From NCBI RefSeq assembly GCF_002159835.1, contig NZ_NFJL01000001.1, positions 124,001 through 188,000 of the forward strand: a stretch of DNA of 64,000 bases, read 5' to 3'. This document shows, piece after piece, positions 49,210 through 58,871 of the stretch. The position numbers and the translations under genes were made by a program. How positions within the stretch are numbered: position 1 is the stretch's first letter; each line of letters starts with the position of its first letter. Below the pieces are notes generated by a model. It did no database searches. It was not told the origin of the DNA and was given only the letters and a program-made list of their open reading frames with translations. The DNA comes from Blautia sp. An249. GTDB taxonomy: Bacteria; Bacillota; Clostridia; Lachnospirales; Lachnospiraceae.

Positions 49210-50637
49210 GTGAAAAAATTGTACAATGTAAATTCAACAAAAGCAGAAGAGTTTATTGATGATCAGGAGATCTTAGATACCCTGGAATATGCAAAAAAGA
49301 ATAAAAACAATAAGGAACTGATTGCCTCATTGATTGAGCGGTCCAAAGACTGTAAAGGTCTGACCCACAGAGAAGCAGCCGTCCTGCTGGAATGTGAAGA
49401 CGAAGAACTGATTGAGAAAATGTATAAGACAGCCAAGGAGATTAAGCAGAAATTTTACGGGAACCGGATTGTAATGTTTGCTCCGTTGTATCTGTCTAAT
49501 TACTGTATCAACGGATGTGTTTACTGTCCCTACCATGCAGTGAACAAACATATCCGCAGGAAAAAACTGACCCAGGAGGAAATCCGTCAGGAGGTAATCG
49601 CCCTGCAGGATATGGGACATAAACGTCTGGCCCTGGAGACAGGAGAAGACCCCAAAAACAATCCCATTGAATATGTCCTGGAGAGTATTAAAACCATTTA
49701 CAGCATCAAACATAAGAACGGGGCAATCCGCCGCGTAAATGTAAACATTGCTGCCACAACGGTAGAAAATTACAGGAAATTAAAAGAAGCAGGCATAGGT
49801 ACCTATATCCTGTTCCAGGAAACTTACAACAAAAAGAGTTATGAAGAACTGCATCCCACCGGTCCCAAGAGCGACTATGCTTATCACACAGAAGCCATGG
49901 ACAGAGCCATGGAAGGCGGCATTGACGACGTAGGCTGCGGCGTTCTGTTCGGACTGGATATGTATAAATACGATTTTGTGGGACTTTTAATGCATGCGGA
50001 ACATCTGGAGGCACGTTTCGGGGTAGGCCCTCATACCATCAGTGTTCCCCGTATCTGTCCTGCAGATGACATTGACACGGCAGACTTTTCCAATGCAGTG
50101 CCGGATGATATTTTCCAGAAGATTGTGGCAGTTATCAGGATTGCAGTGCCTTATACAGGAATGATTATTTCCACCAGAGAATCCCCCAAATGCAGAGAGA
50201 AAGTTCTGGATTTGGGAATTTCTCAGATTAGCGGAGGCTCCAGAACGTCTGTGGGCGGCTATGTGGAAGAAGAGGAGATCGAAGAAAATTCCGCTCAGTT
50301 TGACGTCAGTGACAGAAGAACTCTGGATCAGGTGGTAAACTGGCTGCTGGAACTGGGATACATCCCCAGCTTCTGTACTGCCTGCTATCGGGAAGGCAGA
50401 ACGGGGGACCGGTTTATGCAGCTGGTAAAATCAGGACAGATTGCAAACTGCTGCCAGCCTAATGCCCTGATGACTTTAAAGGAGTATCTGGAAGATTATG
50501 CCTGTCCGGATACGAAAGAAAAGGGACTTAAGGTGATTGAGGAAGAACTGAAACACATTACCAGAGAGAAAACCAGAGAAATCTGTATACAGAGATTAAA
50601 AGAAATTGAACAGGGAAGCCGGGATTTCCGGTTCTAG
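49210..50637 (+). CDS. hydG: [FeFe] hydrogenase maturase HydG (tyrosine lyase)
   Basis: 475-residue radical SAM enzyme that cleaves tyrosine to supply CO and CN for the H-cluster. The SAM cluster is Cys99-x3-Cys103-x2-Cys106 (CINGCVYC). The C-terminal auxiliary cluster is in SFCTACYREGRTGDRFMQL and NCC. The annotated start is GTG 49210 with a weak site; TTG 49219 (MYNVNSTKAEEF) is a real alternative, since homologues begin near there. HydF, the third maturase, is not encoded in this window. Confidence 0.94.
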   Translation: MKKLYNVNSTKAEEFIDDQEILDTLEYAKKNKNNKELIASLIERSKDCKGLTHREAAVLLECEDEELIEKMYKTAKEIKQKFYGNRIVMFAPLYLSNYCINGCVYCPYHAVNKHIRRKKLTQEEIRQEVIALQDMGHKRLALETGEDPKNNPIEYVLESIKTIYSIKHKNGAIRRVNVNIAATTVENYRKLKEAGIGTYILFQETYNKKSYEELHPTGPKSDYAYHTEAMDRAMEGGIDDVGCGVLFGLDMYKYDFVGLLMHAEHLEARFGVGPHTISVPRICPADDIDTADFSNAVPDDIFQKIVAVIRIAVPYTGMIISTRESPKCREKVLDLGISQISGGSRTSVGGYVEEEEIEENSAQFDVSDRRTLDQVVNWLLELGYIPSFCTACYREGRTGDRFMQLVKSGQIANCCQPNALMTLKEYLEDYACPDTKEKGLKVIEEELKHITREKTREICIQRLKEIEQGSRDFRF

Positions 50638-50647
50638 AAAGGAAAAA

Positions 50648-50678
50648 GAGCCTTCCGGGTGTGAAAACCGGAAGGCTC
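50648..50678. terminator. Intrinsic terminator between hydG and luxS
   Basis: GAGCCTTCCGG and its complement flank a nine-base loop. On the minus strand TTTTT follows directly, so it ends luxS; on the plus strand the tail is TCATTATTATTT, a weaker terminator for hydG. Confidence 0.88.
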
Positions 50679-50684
50679 TCATTA

Positions 50685-51164
50685 TTATTTCGGATAGACC
50701 AGACGATCGGCCGGAATGTGATACAGCACTTCATCCAGATATTTCTTAGCCAGGTATTTGGCCATATTCAGATTCATATCCAGGTAGTTTCCGCAGTCTT
50801 TGGCAGAAGCTCCGGGAATCTCTCCTTCAAAGTCCCGGATAAACTCAAAAGTTTCAATCATCAGAGGCACAATATCAGAAGACTCATAGTCTCCCTGGAG
50901 GAGCAGATAGTTCCCGGTACGGCATCCCATAGGTCCCCAGTAAATCATTTTCGGCCCGAAGGTCTTGTGGTTTCTGAGAAACGTGGCTGCCAGATGCTCC
51001 ATGGCATGTAATTCGGCCGTATTCATAACCGGTTCTTCATTGGGAGAAGTCATACGAATATCAAAGGTGGTAATGACAGTATCACCCACGGGATCCTTGC
51101 GGGATACATACACGCCTGGCTGAAGCTTTATATGGTCAATGGTGAAACTGGTTATCTTTTCCAT
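50685..51164 (-). CDS. luxS: S-ribosylhomocysteine lyase
   Basis: 159-residue LuxS. Zinc ligands His53 and His57 (HAMEH) and Cys124 (AKDCGNY), and the catalytic Cys81 (GCRTG) are present. It converts S-ribosylhomocysteine to homocysteine and the AI-2 precursor. ATG at 51164 has AGGAG eight bases upstream; the in-frame GTG at 51173 lies too near that site. A good promoter precedes it. Confidence 0.96.
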   Translation of the reverse strand: MEKITSFTIDHIKLQPGVYVSRKDPVGDTVITTFDIRMTSPNEEPVMNTAELHAMEHLAATFLRNHKTFGPKMIYWGPMGCRTGNYLLLQGDYESSDIVPLMIETFEFIRDFEGEIPGASAKDCGNYLDMNLNMAKYLAKKYLDEVLYHIPADRLVYPK

Positions 51165-51194
51165 GAAAAACACTCCTTTTATACAATTTCCTTT

Positions 51195-51223
51195 ATTTTA
51201 ACAGAGAATGAATCCGGTGGCAA
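51195..51223 (-). promoter_or_regulatory. Sigma-A promoter of luxS
   Basis: On the minus strand TTGCCA (complement of 51218-51223) and TAAAAT (complement of 51195-51200) are 17 bases apart, about 30 bases upstream of the start codon. Confidence 0.75.
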
Positions 51224-51242
51224 TAAAGGAATGGGGATAAAA

Positions 51243-51773
51243 TCATCTGTGCTCATAGACAAGATCTGTAATTCCGTTATAGCTTTGTGTTTTTATAAGG
51301 GAGAGTTTTTGTTCTACGGGAAATTCCTGAAACAATCGGATGCCTTTTCCAAGCAGAGTGGGGATGACAGATATGGAATACCGGTCAATCTGTCCCGTCG
51401 GCATAAGCTGGCTTATGAGATTTGCCCCGCCGCAAATCCAGATATTTTTTCCGTCTTCTTCTTTTAGTTTTTTCAGGAGACTGGCGGGATTCTCCTTCGT
51501 AAAGCGAATTTCCTCTGTAGATTCCTGCGGATGATGGGTAAATACATAGGTTGTCATCCCTTCGTAAATCCATTCACCGGGAGAAAGTTCGGTGACGATC
51601 TGATGATAGGTATTCCATCCCATGAAAATAGTGTCCACGCCTTTTATAAAATCTGTATATGTGTCCATATCATCCCGGGAGCTGTCCTGTCCGTTCAGCC
51701 ACTGGATTTTGCCGTTTGGGTCTGCGATATAACCATCCAGACTCATTGCAATAAATAAAACCGATTTCCTCAT
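51243..51773 (-). CDS. Dihydrofolate reductase-family protein (RibD C-terminal-like)
   Basis: 176-residue protein beginning MRKSVLFIAMSLDGYIADPN, the standard start of the YyaP/YwjB-type DHFR-like family, with FMGWNTYHQIVTELSPGEW and IWICGGANLISQLMPTGQID. It is expected to bind NADPH, but the natural substrate of this subgroup is not established. It is transcribed in the same direction as luxS with 78 bases between, containing the luxS promoter. Confidence 0.85.
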   Translation of the reverse strand: MRKSVLFIAMSLDGYIADPNGKIQWLNGQDSSRDDMDTYTDFIKGVDTIFMGWNTYHQIVTELSPGEWIYEGMTTYVFTHHPQESTEEIRFTKENPASLLKKLKEEDGKNIWICGGANLISQLMPTGQIDRYSISVIPTLLGKGIRLFQEFPVEQKLSLIKTQSYNGITDLVYEHR

Positions 51774-51915
51774 TTTTATCCCTCCATATTTATTTTACAG
51801 TATAGAAAATGACTGTTTACCTGTAGTCTTTGCTGGTTGTAATGATTTTTACACATAATTCTTATTTTTTCAATTCAGTGTTATTATGGCATGGACGTAC
51901 AGATGGCGTAAACAG

Positions 51916-51944
51916 TTGACTTCCTAAAGTTGCAGTGATACACT
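51916..51944 (+). promoter_or_regulatory. Probable sigma-A promoter of trpS
   Basis: TTGACT at 51916-51921, 17 bases, TACACT at 51939-51944. No T-box fits in the roughly 40-base leader, unlike the trp operon downstream. Confidence 0.55.
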
Positions 51945-51985
51945 AAAACACGATAAAAAGAGTCAGACAGTTGGAGGAGAAGATT

Positions 51986-52990
51986 ATGATAGATGGAAAG
52001 AAAGTACTTTTCAGCGGAATGCAGGCCACAGGAAATCTCACCCTGGGAAATTATCTGGGGGCTTTAAAAAACTGGGTAACTCTCTGTGACGAATACCAGT
52101 GTTTTTACAGCGTGGTAGATATGCATTCCATTACTGTAAGGCAGGATCCGGCCGCTTTGAGAAAACGCGCCAGAAATCTGCTGACCTTATATATTGCAGC
52201 AGGACTGGATCCGGAGAAGAACTGTATTTATTATCAGTCCCACGTTTCCGGACATGCAGAGCTGGCATGGATTCTGAATTGCTATACGTATATGGGCGAA
52301 CTGAACCGGATGACCCAGTTTAAAGACAAGGCGTCCAAACATGCAGATAATATCAATGCCGGACTGTTTACGTATCCGGTTTTAATGGCGGCTGATATTC
52401 TGCTGTATCAGGCAGATGTGGTGCCGGTGGGAATCGATCAGATGCAGCATCTGGAATTAACCAGAAATGTGGCAGAACGGTTTAACAATATTTATGGAGA
52501 TGTTTTCACGGTTCCGGAAGCCTATATCGGAAAAGTGGGAGCCAAGATCATGAGCCTTCAGGAGCCCACAAAGAAGATGTCCAAATCAGACGAAAATCCC
52601 AACGGAAGTATTTATCTGATGGACGATCCGGATACAATTATGAGAAAATGCAAACGGGCCGTAACCGATTCGGAAGCCTGCATCTGCTACCGGGATGAAC
52701 AGCCGGGAGTGAAGAATCTGATTGATATTTACAGTGCATGTACGGGCAAAACACCGGATGAGACCGTGAAGGAATTTGACGGGAAAGGCTACGGAGAGTT
52801 TAAAATGGCCGTAGGAGAAGCGGTGGTAGGAGTATTAAAACCTCTTCAGGATGAATTCTACCGTCTGCAGAAGGACAAGGCATATCTGGATTCCATTATC
52901 AAAGAGAATGCAGAAAAAGCCAATTACTATGCAACGAAAACTCTGCGCAAGGTACAGAGAAAAGTTGGATTCCCGGACAGAATCCGGTAA
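51986..52990 (+). CDS. trpS: Tryptophanyl-tRNA synthetase
   Basis: 334-residue class I aminoacyl-tRNA synthetase. The HIGH-type motif is in GNLTLGNYLGALKNW (TLGN), and the KMSKS motif in KKMSKSDENPNGS. VVPVGIDQMQHLELTRNVA is the usual TrpRS segment. ATG 51986 follows GGAGGAGA at 51973-51980; an in-frame TTG at 51971 lies upstream of that site. It is near, but separately controlled from, trpEGDCFBA. Confidence 0.95.
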   Translation: MIDGKKVLFSGMQATGNLTLGNYLGALKNWVTLCDEYQCFYSVVDMHSITVRQDPAALRKRARNLLTLYIAAGLDPEKNCIYYQSHVSGHAELAWILNCYTYMGELNRMTQFKDKASKHADNINAGLFTYPVLMAADILLYQADVVPVGIDQMQHLELTRNVAERFNNIYGDVFTVPEAYIGKVGAKIMSLQEPTKKMSKSDENPNGSIYLMDDPDTIMRKCKRAVTDSEACICYRDEQPGVKNLIDIYSACTGKTPDETVKEFDGKGYGEFKMAVGEAVVGVLKPLQDEFYRLQKDKAYLDSIIKENAEKANYYATKTLRKVQRKVGFPDRIR

Positions 52991-52996
52991 GAAAAG

Positions 52997-53941
52997 ATGG
53001 AATATTTATCCTTTGGAATCCGCATGACGGTGCCCATGTTCCTGGTGATGGCCGTGGGCGGATTCCTGTTTCACAGAGGCGTGGTATCGGAGGATTATGC
53101 AAAGCGGACCAATCAGGTAGTCTTTCAGACGGCTCTTCCGGCCATGCTGTTTCAGGATATAGCCGAAACAGATCCCCAAAGCCTAATGGATGGAAAGCTG
53201 ATTCTGGCGGGGCTTCTGGGAACCCTGCTGGTATTTCTCATAAGCTGGGGGCTGGCAGAAAAGACTATCGGTATCCCGGGGAAGGTGGGAGCTTTCGTCC
53301 ACGGATCTTACAGAGGAAATTTTGTTTACATCGGCCTTCCTCTGATTATGAATATTCTGGGAAGGGATACCCTGACCTGCGCACCATCGGTAATTGCTAC
53401 AGTCCTTCCGGCTTATAACATTTTTGCGGTCTTTATTCTGACCATAAAAAATAAAAATGCACAGAAGGTACAGGTGGGAAAGATTGCCCTGGAGATTTTG
53501 AAAAATCCTATGATTCTTGCTATTCTGGCAGGTCTGCCCTTTAGTATCTGGCAGATTTCTCTTCCGTATGTACTGGATCAGGCAGTTGGTTATCTGGGAG
53601 ATCTGGCCATGCCTTTGGCGCTGCTGCTTATCGGAATGAATATCCATGTAAAAAATCTGAAATCCCATTGGAAGATAACGGCCATGGCCTGTGTCTGTAA
53701 GCTGGTGCTTTCTCCGGCGGTGGGTCTGTGTCTGGGATGGCTTTTGGGCGTTTCCAATGAGGCGATGGTGACCTTATTTGTACTGTTTTCCGTACCTTCT
53801 GCGGCCAATTCCTATATTATGACCAGAAGCATGAACGGAGACGGGGAGCTGGCGTCCAGTATCGTTGCCGGAACCACTCTGGTATCGGTTATCACCCTTG
53901 CGGTTGGGATTTCTGTTTTGAAAATGGTTCAAATTGCATAA
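52997..53941 (+). CDS. AEC-family transporter (auxin efflux carrier superfamily)
   Basis: 314-residue membrane protein with about ten hydrophobic segments. AEC features include VFQTALPAMLFQDIAETDP, GSYRGNFVYIGLPLIMNILG and MPLALLLIGMNIHVKNLKSH. Bacterial members carry malate, amino acids or related organic anions. It starts six bases after trpS and is probably co-transcribed, so an aromatic compound is conceivable, but this is only a guess from position. Confidence 0.85.
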   Translation: MEYLSFGIRMTVPMFLVMAVGGFLFHRGVVSEDYAKRTNQVVFQTALPAMLFQDIAETDPQSLMDGKLILAGLLGTLLVFLISWGLAEKTIGIPGKVGAFVHGSYRGNFVYIGLPLIMNILGRDTLTCAPSVIATVLPAYNIFAVFILTIKNKNAQKVQVGKIALEILKNPMILAILAGLPFSIWQISLPYVLDQAVGYLGDLAMPLALLLIGMNIHVKNLKSHWKITAMACVCKLVLSPAVGLCLGWLLGVSNEAMVTLFVLFSVPSAANSYIMTRSMNGDGELASSIVAGTTLVSVITLAVGISVLKMVQIA

Positions 53942-53959
53942 TTTTTTGTTATTTTTTAG

Positions 53960-53988
53960 TTGACTTTTTAGAAAAGAGGGTGTATCCT
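53960..53988 (+). promoter_or_regulatory. Sigma-A promoter of the trp operon
   Basis: TTGACT at 53960-53965, 17 bases, TATCCT at 53983-53988. The predicted start lies just upstream of the T-box leader. Confidence 0.65.
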
Positions 53989-53994
53989 TAGTTC

Positions 53995-54285
53995 ATCAGT
54001 TTAATACGGAAAACCGTAGAAGCGGAGATAACGGTAGTACATGCGCCCACAGAGAGTCCGGGGAGGTGAGAGCCGGACGGAAATGCAGATTATCAAATGG
54101 ACCGCAGAGGGCACAGTGAAAGGCCAAAAGCCGAGTATTCTGTGACGTGAGGCATACGTTAGTTGCCGGAGATATGTCAGTATCTTGCAGAGCGTGTGGG
54201 AAAACCCATAAATCAAGGTGGCACCGCGGGAAATATGAGCACCCGTCCTTGACAGAAGTAGATTCTTCTGTCAAGGACTTTTTTT
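53995..54285 (+). ncRNA. Tryptophan-specific T-box leader
   Basis: The T-box core AAGGTGGCACCGCGG is at 54215-54229. In stem I, TGG at 54098-54100 (TATCAAATGGACCG) is the likely Trp specifier. The base after TGG in the antiterminator bulge is C, which pairs with the G discriminator of bacterial tRNA-Trp. The terminator is at 54245-54278. Uncharged tRNA-Trp should allow readthrough into trpE. Confidence 0.92.
54245..54285 (+). terminator. T-box terminator of the trp operon
   Basis: GTCCTTGACAGAA and its complement flank a short loop at 54245-54278, followed by seven T. Confidence 0.92.
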
Positions 54286-54326
54286 ATGTAATAGGAAATT
54301 CCGTCGGATTTCCTATTACATAAAAA
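54281..54326 (+). repeat. Palindromic repeat, copy B, fused to the T-box terminator
   Basis: The 19-base arms are identical to the copy at 31312-31357; the loop differs (TCCGTCGG versus TCTATCGG). It begins in the T-run of the terminator and is followed by CGCTCCGCGCAGAAAA. Confidence 0.9.
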
Positions 54327-54368
54327 TCGCTCCGCGCAGAAAAATTTCAGAGCCAGGAGGTAGTCAGT

Positions 54369-55856
54369 ATGTATCCGACGTTAGAAGAAGTAGAAAAAAT
54401 TGCAGCAAATGGAGACTATGGACGAATACCGGTCTGCATAAAATTATATGCGGACAGTTATACGCCGGTGGAAGTAATGAGGATTTTAAAGGCCGCCAGC
54501 CGACATTGCTATCTTCTGGAAAGCGCCGAAAACAACCAGAAATGGGGACGTTTTTCTTTCCTGGGGTATCAGCCCACCATGGAAATTATCTGTACCAATG
54601 GTAATTTAAGAATCTGTCGGGGCGAAGAAGGAGAAGGCCCTCAGGTGCAGACAGAAGAGACACGTAATCCCCAGAAGACCGTAAGAGAAATCCTGAAATC
54701 CTGTAAAAGCCCGAAAATTCCGGATATGCCGCCCTTTACAGGCGGGCTGGTCGGCTATTTTTCTTATGACTATATTAAATATGCGGAGCCCAGACTGAAG
54801 CTGGAATCCATGGAAAATGCAGATTTCCGGGATATGGATTTGATGCTGTTTGATAAAGTAATTGTATTCGACCATTATAAACAGAAGCTGATTCTGATTG
54901 CAGGTGTTGAGACAAAGAACCTGAAAGAGTCTTATGAAAAGGCCGGACGGGAACTGGAGAAGATGAAAACCCTTTTGAAAGAAGGCAGAAAGGCTGTATT
55001 TCCTCCTCTGAAGCTGGAGGAAGAATTAACGCCGGAATTTCCGGAAGAAGATTACTGTGAAATGGTAAGAAAAGCCTGCCGCTATATCCGTGAAGGAGAC
55101 ATTTTCCAGGTGGTGCTTTCGGATCCTCTGACAGCGAAAGCGAAAGGGAGCCTGTTTGATACCTACCGGGTATTAAGGTGCACCAATCCATCTCCCTATA
55201 TGTTCTATTTTTCCAGCGATGACGTGGAGATTGCAGGAGCCTCTCCTGAAACTCTGGTGAAACTGGAAGACGGAGTGCTTCATACCTTTCCTCTGGCGGG
55301 AACCAGACCCCGGGGAAAAACAGAAGCGGAAGATCAGAAACTGATGGAAGAACTGCTGAAAGATGAGAAAGAACTTTCCGAACATAATATGCTGGTGGAT
55401 TTAGGACGAAACGATATAGGAAAGATCAGTGAACTGGGAAGCGTGCAGGTGGAAGAGTATTTAAATATCCATAAATATTCTCACGTAATGCATATCGGTT
55501 CTACAGTAAAAGGAAAGCTTCATCCCAGGAAAGATGCTCTCGATGCAGTGGATGCGATTTTACCGGCAGGAACTCTCTCCGGAGCTCCCAAATTAAGAGC
55601 CTGCGAAATCATTCAGGAACTGGAAGGCAGACAGAGAGGAATTTACGGCGGAGCCATCGGGTATCTGGATTTCACCGGAAACCTGGATTTATGCATTGCC
55701 ATCCGTCTGGCCTATAAGAAAAACGGAAAGGTCTGCGTCCAGTCAGGAGCTGGAATCGTAGCGGACAGCGTGCCGGAAACAGAGTTTCAGGAATGCTGCA
55801 ATAAGGCCAGGGCAGTGGTTGCAGCCATGGAAACAGCACAGGAGGGATTGGAATGA
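54369..55856 (+). CDS. trpE: Anthranilate synthase component I
   Basis: 495-residue chorismate-binding enzyme. The tryptophan feedback motif LLES is near residue 41 (YLLESAENN). The catalytic half has GDIFQVVLSDPL, FPLAGTRPRGKTEAEDQ, DLGRNDIGKIS and SGAPKLRACEII. It makes anthranilate from chorismate with ammonia from TrpG. GGAGG precedes ATG 54369. It is the first gene of trpEGDCFBA behind the T-box, and its stop overlaps the trpG start. Confidence 0.97.
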   Translation: MYPTLEEVEKIAANGDYGRIPVCIKLYADSYTPVEVMRILKAASRHCYLLESAENNQKWGRFSFLGYQPTMEIICTNGNLRICRGEEGEGPQVQTEETRNPQKTVREILKSCKSPKIPDMPPFTGGLVGYFSYDYIKYAEPRLKLESMENADFRDMDLMLFDKVIVFDHYKQKLILIAGVETKNLKESYEKAGRELEKMKTLLKEGRKAVFPPLKLEEELTPEFPEEDYCEMVRKACRYIREGDIFQVVLSDPLTAKAKGSLFDTYRVLRCTNPSPYMFYFSSDDVEIAGASPETLVKLEDGVLHTFPLAGTRPRGKTEAEDQKLMEELLKDEKELSEHNMLVDLGRNDIGKISELGSVQVEEYLNIHKYSHVMHIGSTVKGKLHPRKDALDAVDAILPAGTLSGAPKLRACEIIQELEGRQRGIYGGAIGYLDFTGNLDLCIAIRLAYKKNGKVCVQSGAGIVADSVPETEFQECCNKARAVVAAMETAQEGLE

Positions 55857-56428
55857 TTTTATTAATTGATAATTACGACAGTTTTTCTTATAATCTGTTC
55901 CAGTTAATCGGGCAGTTTCAGCCGGATATAAAGGTTATCCGAAATGACGTAACCACCATAGAAGAAATCCAGGAGATGAATCCGGAGGCCATTGTAATTT
56001 CTCCCGGGCCGGGACGGCCGGAGAATGCAGGAATCTGCATTTCGGTGATTCAGAAATTCGCAGGCCGGATTCCCATTCTGGGTGTCTGCCTGGGACACCA
56101 GGCCATATGCAAAGCTTTTGGGGGAGAAGTGGGATATGCCTCCCACCTGATGCATGGAAAGCAGTCACGCCTGAAAATAGCAGAAGAGAGTCCTTTATTT
56201 CAGGGCTTGACAGAGCCGGTGGATGTGGCCCGTTACCATTCCCTGGCAGCAGAGAAAAACCGTCTTCCTGCCTGCCTGAAGATAACGGCACAAACAGAGG
56301 ACGGGGAGATTATGGCGGTGGAACACAGAGAATATCCTGTTTACGGACTGCAGTTTCACCCGGAATCGGTGATGACGCCTCAGGGCGCAGTTTTTATAAA
56401 GAATTTCATTGACAGAATAAAGAAATAG
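55853..56428 (+). CDS. trpG: Anthranilate synthase component II (glutamine amidotransferase)
   Basis: 191-residue class I glutamine amidotransferase. The nucleophile is Cys79 (GVCLGHQAI), and the His-Glu of the triad is in FHPESVMTPQG. It gives ammonia to TrpE. It is a separate gene, not fused to TrpE or TrpD. A GGAGGG site precedes the ATG, four bases overlapping trpE. Confidence 0.96.
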   Translation: MILLIDNYDSFSYNLFQLIGQFQPDIKVIRNDVTTIEEIQEMNPEAIVISPGPGRPENAGICISVIQKFAGRIPILGVCLGHQAICKAFGGEVGYASHLMHGKQSRLKIAEESPLFQGLTEPVDVARYHSLAAEKNRLPACLKITAQTEDGEIMAVEHREYPVYGLQFHPESVMTPQGAVFIKNFIDRIKK

Positions 56429-56440
56429 GAGGCAGCGATT

Positions 56441-57451
56441 ATGATTCAGGAAGCAATTAAAAAATTATCGGGAAAAGAAAACCTTACTTACGAAGAAGCC
56501 GAGCAGGTGATGAATGAAATCATGAGCGGAGAGACCACACCGGTACAGATGTCTGCCTATTTGACGGCTCTTTCCATAAAGGGAGAAACCATAGATGAAA
56601 TTACCGCCTCAGCGGCAGGAATGAGAAATCACTGTATCAAACTTCTTCACAACATGGATGTACTGGAAATTGTGGGGACGGGAGGAGACGGCGCCAATTC
56701 TTTCAATATTTCCACAACTTCCGCTCTGGTAATAGCGGCAGCCGGCGTGCCGGTGGCAAAACACGGAAACCGGGCGGCGTCTTCCAAATGCGGAGCCGCA
56801 GACGTACTGGAGGCCCTGGGAGTGAAAATCACGCTGACACCGGAGAAAAGCGCCGAACTTTTAAAGAAAATCGGAATCTGTTTCCTGTTTGCCCAGAACT
56901 ATCACATTGCCATGAAATACGTGGCTCCAGTGAGAAAGGAGCTGGGAATCCGGACAGTTTTCAATATTCTGGGGCCTCTTTCCAATCCGGCCGGAGCGAA
57001 TATGGAACTGATGGGAGTTTATGAAGAGGCCTTGGTGGAACCTCTGGCACAGGTTATGATGAAACTGGGAGTAAAGAGAGGCATGGTGGTTTACGGACAG
57101 GATAAGTTAGATGAGATTTCCATGAGCGCCCCCACCTCTGTATGTGAGATAAAAGACGGATGGTTCCAGTCTTATACCATTTCTCCGGAAGATTTCGGTT
57201 ATCCCCGGTGTGATAAAGAAGAATTAAAGGGAGGAACTCCTCAGGAAAATGCCAAAATAACCAGAGACATACTGGAAGGGAGAGAAAAAGGACCCAAACG
57301 TCAGGCAGTATGTTTGAATGCGGGAGCGGCTCTCTATATTACAGGAAAAGCAGACTCTATGAAAGAAGGAGTGCGTCTGGCAGAAGAACTGATTGACAGT
57401 CAGGCAGCGCTTAAGAAACTGGAAGCCTTTATCAGTGAAAGCAATCAGTAA
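56441..57451 (+). CDS. trpD: Anthranilate phosphoribosyltransferase
   Basis: 336-residue enzyme of normal length. The PRPP-binding glycine-rich loop is [19 protein letters not shown], then [20 protein letters not shown] and GPLSNPAG. It joins anthranilate to phosphoribose. It follows trpG by 12 bases. Confidence 0.97.
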   Translation: MIQEAIKKLSGKENLTYEEAEQVMNEIMSGETTPVQMSAYLTALSIKGETIDEITASAAGMRNHCIKLLHNMDVLEIVGTGGDGANSFNISTTSALVIAAAGVPVAKHGNRAASSKCGAADVLEALGVKITLTPEKSAELLKKIGICFLFAQNYHIAMKYVAPVRKELGIRTVFNILGPLSNPAGANMELMGVYEEALVEPLAQVMMKLGVKRGMVVYGQDKLDEISMSAPTSVCEIKDGWFQSYTISPEDFGYPRCDKEELKGGTPQENAKITRDILEGREKGPKRQAVCLNAGAALYITGKADSMKEGVRLAEELIDSQAALKKLEAFISESNQ

Positions 57452-57462
57452 GAGGAAACGTT

Positions 57463-58263
57463 ATGAATATTTTAGAAGAAATTGCAGAAAAAACCAGGGA
57501 AAGAATCCGCCTGGAAAAACAGAAAATTCCACTGGAAGAAGTCCAAAAACTTGCAGAAGCCAGAGCGGGGAACCGGGAATTTCCCTTTGAAAAAGCCATG
57601 AGAAAACCGGGGATGTCTTTCATCTGTGAAGTGAAAAAAGCCTCCCCTTCCAAAGGGGTAATAGCAGAAGATTTCCCGTATACAGAGATTGCAAAGGAGT
57701 ATGAGCAGGCAGGGGCGTCAGCCATCTCCTGTCTGACAGAACCCTATTATTTTCAGGGAAAGGATTCTTATCTGGAAGAGATTGTAGAAACGGTATCCAT
57801 CCCTGTTCTGCGGAAAGATTTTACCATAGACGAATATATGATTTATCAGGCAAAAGCCATGGGAGCCAGCGCAGTCCTTCTGATTTGCGCCATCCTGGAT
57901 GACGGAGAATTAAAAGCCTACGGACAGCTTGCAAAAGAGCTGGGACTGTCCGCACTGACAGAGGCTCATACGGAAGAGGAAATACACAGGGCCCTTCAGG
58001 CAGACGCCGGAATCATAGGGGTAAATAACCGGGATTTAAAGACCTTTCAGGTAGATGTCAGAAACGGACTGAAACTGAGGGATCTGGTGCCGGAAGATCG
58101 GATTTTTATCTCTGAGAGCGGAATCAGAGGGCCGGAAGAAATCGCCCTTCTGTATGAAAAGAAAACCGACGGAGTCTTAATCGGAGAAACTTTTATGAAA
58201 GCGGCGGATAAAAAGAAGATGCTGGAAAATCTGCAGCAGAACCTGCCGGGAGGAAACGTATGA
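57463..58263 (+). CDS. trpC: Indole-3-glycerol phosphate synthase
   Basis: 266-residue TIM barrel with ICEVKKASPSKG, VLRKDFTIDEYMIYQAKAMG, and NNRDLKTF, followed by SESGIRGPEE. Catalytic Lys and Glu positions are intact. It closes the indole ring. It overlaps trpF by four bases. Confidence 0.97.
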   Translation: MNILEEIAEKTRERIRLEKQKIPLEEVQKLAEARAGNREFPFEKAMRKPGMSFICEVKKASPSKGVIAEDFPYTEIAKEYEQAGASAISCLTEPYYFQGKDSYLEEIVETVSIPVLRKDFTIDEYMIYQAKAMGASAVLLICAILDDGELKAYGQLAKELGLSALTEAHTEEEIHRALQADAGIIGVNNRDLKTFQVDVRNGLKLRDLVPEDRIFISESGIRGPEEIALLYEKKTDGVLIGETFMKAADKKKMLENLQQNLPGGNV

Positions 58264-58871
58264 GTAAGATTAAAATCTGCGGGCTGAGCCGCCCGGAGGA
58301 CGTGGCCTTTGTCAATGAGGCAAAACCAGACTATGCCGGTTTCGTTATTCAGGTTCCCAAAAGCATCCGAAACGTATCCGTGCAGACTCTGTACCGGCTG
58401 CGAAAACAGTTAAGGGAAGAGATTCCGGCGGTGGGAGTATTTGTAGACGCGCCTCTGGATCTGGTTGTAAATCTGTGTCGGAATAAGATCCTGTCTTATG
58501 TACAGCTTCACGGCCAGGAGAACGGGGAATATATCAAACGCCTGAAAGAACAGACGGAAGTGCCGGTGATTCAGGCATTCTCCATCAGCAGCCGGGAAGA
58601 CGTTCAAAAGGCGGCTGCAAGTCAGGCAGATTACCCTCTTTTGGATCACGGAAGGGGAGGAACCGGGGAAAGCTTCGACTGGTCTTTGATTTCCCATATG
58701 GAACGGCCGTATTTTCTGGCAGGAGGTCTGACCTCGAAAAATGTGGGAGAAACCATTGAAACCCTTCATCCCTTTGCCGTGGATATGAGCAGTTCCGTGG
58801 AGACAGACGGTAAAAAAGATTATGAAAAAATTATGGCGGCAGTGGCCGCAGTAAGGAGTGCAGACAGATGA
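58260..58871 (+). CDS. trpF: Phosphoribosylanthranilate isomerase
   Basis: 203-residue TIM barrel. The catalytic Cys is in [11 protein letters not shown], and the catalytic Asp is expected near [10 protein letters not shown]. The C-terminal [15 protein letters not shown] and [13 protein letters not shown] bind phosphate. It is a separate gene, as usual in Firmicutes. Four-base overlaps link it to trpC and trpB. Confidence 0.96.
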   Translation: MSKIKICGLSRPEDVAFVNEAKPDYAGFVIQVPKSIRNVSVQTLYRLRKQLREEIPAVGVFVDAPLDLVVNLCRNKILSYVQLHGQENGEYIKRLKEQTEVPVIQAFSISSREDVQKAAASQADYPLLDHGRGGTGESFDWSLISHMERPYFLAGGLTSKNVGETIETLHPFAVDMSSSVETDGKKDYEKIMAAVAAVRSADR

